A stretch of 64,000 nt of DNA, taken from positions 31,908,501 to 31,972,500 of the forward strand of contig CM072804.1 of NCBI GenBank assembly GCA_037013495.1, written 5' to 3'. Source of the stretch: Hippophae tibetana (lineage: Eukaryota; Streptophyta; Magnoliopsida; Rosales; Elaeagnaceae). The notes under the pieces were generated by a model. It did not search any database. It had not been told where the DNA came from and worked only from the letters and a program-made list of their open reading frames with translations. The position numbers and the translations under genes are program-made. Shown one piece after another: positions 61,020-64,000 of this stretch. The stretch's first letter is position 1, and every line of letters begins with the position of its first letter.

Positions 61020-62168
61020 TTAGCTAAGTGCATATTTATATTAGTAGAGAGTGATGTGATGATGTTGAAGCCTATGTGATAACTTGACTTGTATGCCAAT
61101 AAGATAAGATGGAGCAGCATGCACCATGAGGCTTGTTAAAGCCATTACCTATTCTAGAGTGACCATGGGAGAGTGTCTCAATGGACTTCATCACTTTCTT
61201 GCCAAAATTAGAGGGTTTTGGCAGCATAATTGTAGTCATCACTTCAGCAAGTATGGAACATTCATACTTGTCTCAACAGATTGCACTGCGGCTGAGACGG
61301 CACGATTGTTCCTCTAGCATGTTGTGAAGCATTAGGGAATTATTCAACATGGATCATACTTGAACTTGTCCACAAGCTTTCATCCATAAAGCGATGGGAA
61401 AATAGAATGTGCCAATGCATTGTTGGATCTCTATCTTAGGCATTTTGTTAGTGCCAACCAACATGATTGGACTAAGTTGCTGGATGTAGCCCAATTCTCT
61501 AATAACTTACATAGGAGTGAGTCCATTGGCAAGAGTCCTTTCGAGATCATCATGGGGCAGAAACCCATGAATTCTCATGCTTTAGGCATAATATATGAAG
61601 GAAAGAGTCCTTCTGCCTTCAAATTTGCTAAAGCATGGCATGATCAAGCTGAGTTAGCCCGAGCCTATTTGAACAAGGCATCTAAAAAGATAAAGAAATG
61701 GACTGACAAGAAAAGGAGGATGGTCTAGTTTCAGGATGGAGATTTGGTCATTGTCAAGTTATTTCCCCAACAGTTCAAGTCCCTGAGGAAGGTTCACAAG
61801 GGGTTGGTATAGAAGTATGAAGGGTCATTTCTAGTCCTTAAGTGAGTCGGTAAGGTGTCCTACAAACTACAACTACCTCCAAAGCTTAAAATCAACCCAG
61901 TTTTTCATGTAAGCATGTTGAATCCTTATCATGGAGACAAGGAAGACACAGGTTAGGGAGAATCAAAGAGGGCTCCCCCCAGAGTAGTAACTTCCTTTGA
62001 TAGAGGAGTGGACTCTATCTTGACAGACTTCCTAATTTGTCGTAGGGGTGTACCAAGTTATTAGGAATACTTGGTCAAGTGGAAGAATTCCTCGCACATA
62101 GAGGCAAGCTAGGAACCTAAAGACTCTTTGTGGTAGTTCAAAGATCATATAGAGATGTTCAAAATTGA
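61020..62168 (+). pseudogene. Chromovirus integrase and chromodomain remnant
   Basis: Integrase core and C-terminal domain (W-T-D-K-K-R-R near 61706-61725, then D-G-D-L-V-I-V-K near 61736), followed by the Galadriel/chromovirus chromodomain region with Y-L-V-K-W and W-E-P-K-D-S-L-W counterparts near 62075-62135. The chromodomain steers integration to marked chromatin in this clade. Fossil. Confidence 0.78.
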
Positions 62169-62179
62169 GTAGGGGAGGG
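62169..62179 (+). other. Polypurine tract of the chromovirus
   Basis: GTAGGGGAGGG directly before the 3' LTR. Confidence 0.75.
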
Positions 62180-62914
62180 TGTTACATCCCCCTCAAATTG
62201 TCCCTCAAAATCTAAAGAAATAGTGCTTGCCTAAAGGATCTAGACTTTTCTACAAGTTACTACATAGGAAAGTACTAGAGTGGCCTACTGATCTCTAGAG
62301 GGAGCTAGAGTAAGATGGACTCAACTCAAGCCTAGAAGACTTTAGAATGTTTCGGAGTACACTAGCATGTGTTGAAAGGTGCTAGAAGGTGCTAGAAAGT
62401 AGTGGAATATTCTAGAACATGCTAGATGGTTCATGAAGGATATATAGGTCTCTAGAAGCTTCCGGAACATCCTAGAACTTGCATGAAGGAACTAGACAAT
62501 CCTAGAAGACTCTAGAGCTGGCTAGACTTGACTAGAAGGTTCTAGAACCTTGTGGCATGTTTTAGATAAAACTAGAACATTGTAGATACTGTTGTATATT
62601 CTAGACATAGAATGATCTAGAAACTTGTGACATAATCTTAAGCTTGGTGCCACACTATAAATAGACCTATTGATTTTCATTTGTATCCATCCTTGGAATC
62701 CTTGGGATCCTTGGGATCATTGAGAAGTTGTAGGATAACTTCTCTAGAGAAATACAAAGCATACTTTACAAACACTCTTGCTTGTCTCTTGAATTCTCTA
62801 AATATCTAAGTCTCTTTCTAGTCTCTTTGGAGTGTTTTGTTCGGATTGGAAGGCAAGCTTAGTGCAACGGACCATGCTAAGTGTCATACAATTGCTAGTT
62901 AAAGTCTATGGTCA
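62180..62914 (+). repeat. Chromovirus 3' LTR, rich in CTAGA motifs
   Basis: 735 bp, starting TGTTACATCCCCCTCAAATT and ending TATGGTCA. Matches 48625-49350 in opposite orientation along its whole length. TATA region near 62658 (cactataaatagacc). Confidence 0.87.
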
Positions 62915-63534
62915 TGATAATAAGGCAATATACTTTTTGCATGTGTATTTTGTGTGATATATGTAATGTGAGGCCATATTGTCCGAGGGTAGAAGCTGGG
63001 TGGTGTGTGGGTATTGCTAAGGGGTTTGTGTTTGATTACAACGAGGACATAACTCATTTTGCAAGTAAAAAAACAATAAGTGACCATTAATCTATTGTAA
63101 TTTGTAACCATATTCTTAGTGATAATTAAGAAATTTATAGGTTCATGGTATTGTGGACTAGATCACCACCTTGTTGATTGAATCACGTTAAATACTGGTG
63201 CAATTTATCTTTTAATAGTTTTTGATTCATCTGCACTTTCTGTCTTGAATTCTAGTTAACCAAAATCAGTTCAAACATTCATAACAATGTGGTATCACAA
63301 CTAGGTTACTTAAGATAATGTAATTCATAGGATGGAACGGTATATGATGGATTAATAGAATTCAAACTTTTGGAGAAAAACGTGAAGGAAATCTTTTACA
63401 GATAAAGATTAAAGGGATACAATCAAGAATCCACATTTTGTTGAATTAGTAAATAAAGAAGACATGAGGAAAACCCTTGAAATGTGTTATATCACTATTA
63501 TCTTGTATCTATCAGAAAAATGTACCATGTAAGG
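62915..63534. other. Unassigned stretch
   Basis: No gene or repeat recognised; short open frames on both strands near 62900-63110 mirror each other and look like chance. Confidence 0.4.
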
Positions 63535-64000
63535 TTTTATTTAGTTATGTATCAAATTAGCTAAAAGAGGGTGAATAGATAATCAGTGGAATTATGACAA
63601 AATAATTTTTTTGCAAAGGACCAAACATGAAATTTCCCGTAAACAAAATAAAGTAAAAATAAATAAAGATTGACACATGATATTTTTAGGTGAAAACAAC
63701 CTAGGTCACACCAATGATCTTAGAGGAAAATCATCGGTCTATCAAACTACCTAACTATCCACTATGGAAAATAAAGTTCAATTACAAGACTATGACTCAA
63801 AGTACCCATCAAGGTAATGCCTCTAAGTAATATACTTATAATCCTTTGCTTTCATCATAGTCTCTACAAGAAAGGTGTTCAAATCCAGACCAACGTTTTG
63901 ATGAGATGAAGTCACACGAGTTAATCAAGCCCATACAGCAAAAAATCAACACAATAATACAAGTGCAAATGATCAGTTTAAAGCACAATATCAAAAATAT
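63535..64000 (-). repeat. Sirevirus-like LTR end fragment, runs off the window
   Basis: Read on the minus strand it shares, in order, the phrases gattttcctct, acctaggttgttttcacct, aaaaatatc, catgtttgg and ctattcaccc with the solo LTR at 21515-21680. So the same LTR type lies here in the other orientation, with its end near 63540 and the rest beyond 64000. Confidence 0.65.

Larger units (their letters stand above)
61020..62914 (+). mobile_element. Galadriel-type chromovirus tail: integrase, chromodomain, 3' LTR
   Basis: Plus strand. It starts in the integrase zinc-finger region (D-D-V-E-A-Y-V, L-V-C-Q near 61050-61090) and runs through the integrase core, with D-C/T-A-A-E-T-A-R-L-F near 61285-61315 and Y-L-R-H-F-V-S-A-N-Q near 61432. 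It then has A-F-K-F-A-K-A-W-H-D-Q-A near 61617, a chromodomain piece near 62060-62150 (Y-L-V-K-W-K-N-S-S), a purine tract and the 3' LTR. The Y-L-R-H-F...L-L-D-V-A-Q-F...N-L-H-R-S-E pattern is that of Galadriel. Several breaks; complementary in content to 46395-49350. Confidence 0.8.

Noticed and set aside
62899-63111. Overlapping frames on both strands
   Set aside because: Mirror each other, short, no recognisable domain; best read as chance.

Overview
The window looks like plant nuclear DNA from a retrotransposon-dense, gene-poor part of an angiosperm chromosome. It is strongly AT-rich, has intron-bearing phytocyanin sequences, and is filled with fossils of plant-specific LTR lineages: Athila and Galadriel among Ty3/gypsy, and Tork, an Ale-like and a Sirevirus-like lineage among Ty1/copia. 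I cannot name the species. I saw no rRNA or tRNA gene, no CRISPR array and no bacterial-type operon.

Layout, left to right. 1-660: head of a copia fossil on the minus strand (gag, primer site, 188-bp LTR). About 709-7040: Athila fossil on the plus strand, from the protease end to the 3' LTR. About 7425-9990: Sirevirus-like LTR and gag debris. 10809-12029: the only host gene that reads open, a two-exon phytocyanin of 126 residues lacking the copper ligands. 12397-14293: an imperfect palindrome of about 1.9 kb. 15946-16574: a second phytocyanin copy, now a pseudogene, with a GC donor at its intron. 16753-23356: a Tork element with both LTRs, interrupted by a 1.44-kb solo LTR (20273-21715).

23752-42471 is a nest of two Athila elements on the minus strand. 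The inner one (24226-35144) sits inside the 3' LTR of the outer one, with a perfect ATTTA target duplication. 42472-44882 is an Ale-like copia fragment. From 44883 to 62914, the tail of an Athila plus the head of a Galadriel chromovirus lie on the minus strand, and the head of an Athila plus the tail of a Galadriel lie on the plus strand. Between them are a LINE 3' fragment, another copia head and a (TA)n tract. A single old inversion of about 14.6 kb, with one end in each element, would explain this. The plus-strand Athila leader carries a non-autonomous CACTA-like transposon, which itself holds a 524-bp palindrome. 63535-64000 is another Sirevirus-like LTR end.

The genes do not form a working system. 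Apart from the phytocyanin pair, the content is layered transposon debris whose order can be partly read: copia fragments and the outer Athila are older, the inner Athila and the solo LTR are later, and the inversion postdates both elements it cuts. All LTR elements here are broken. I found no convincing undescribed biological system. The best leads are the inversion, the palindrome between the phytocyanin copies, the LTR mosaic with its GC-rich island, and the two gag-like units in one Athila.
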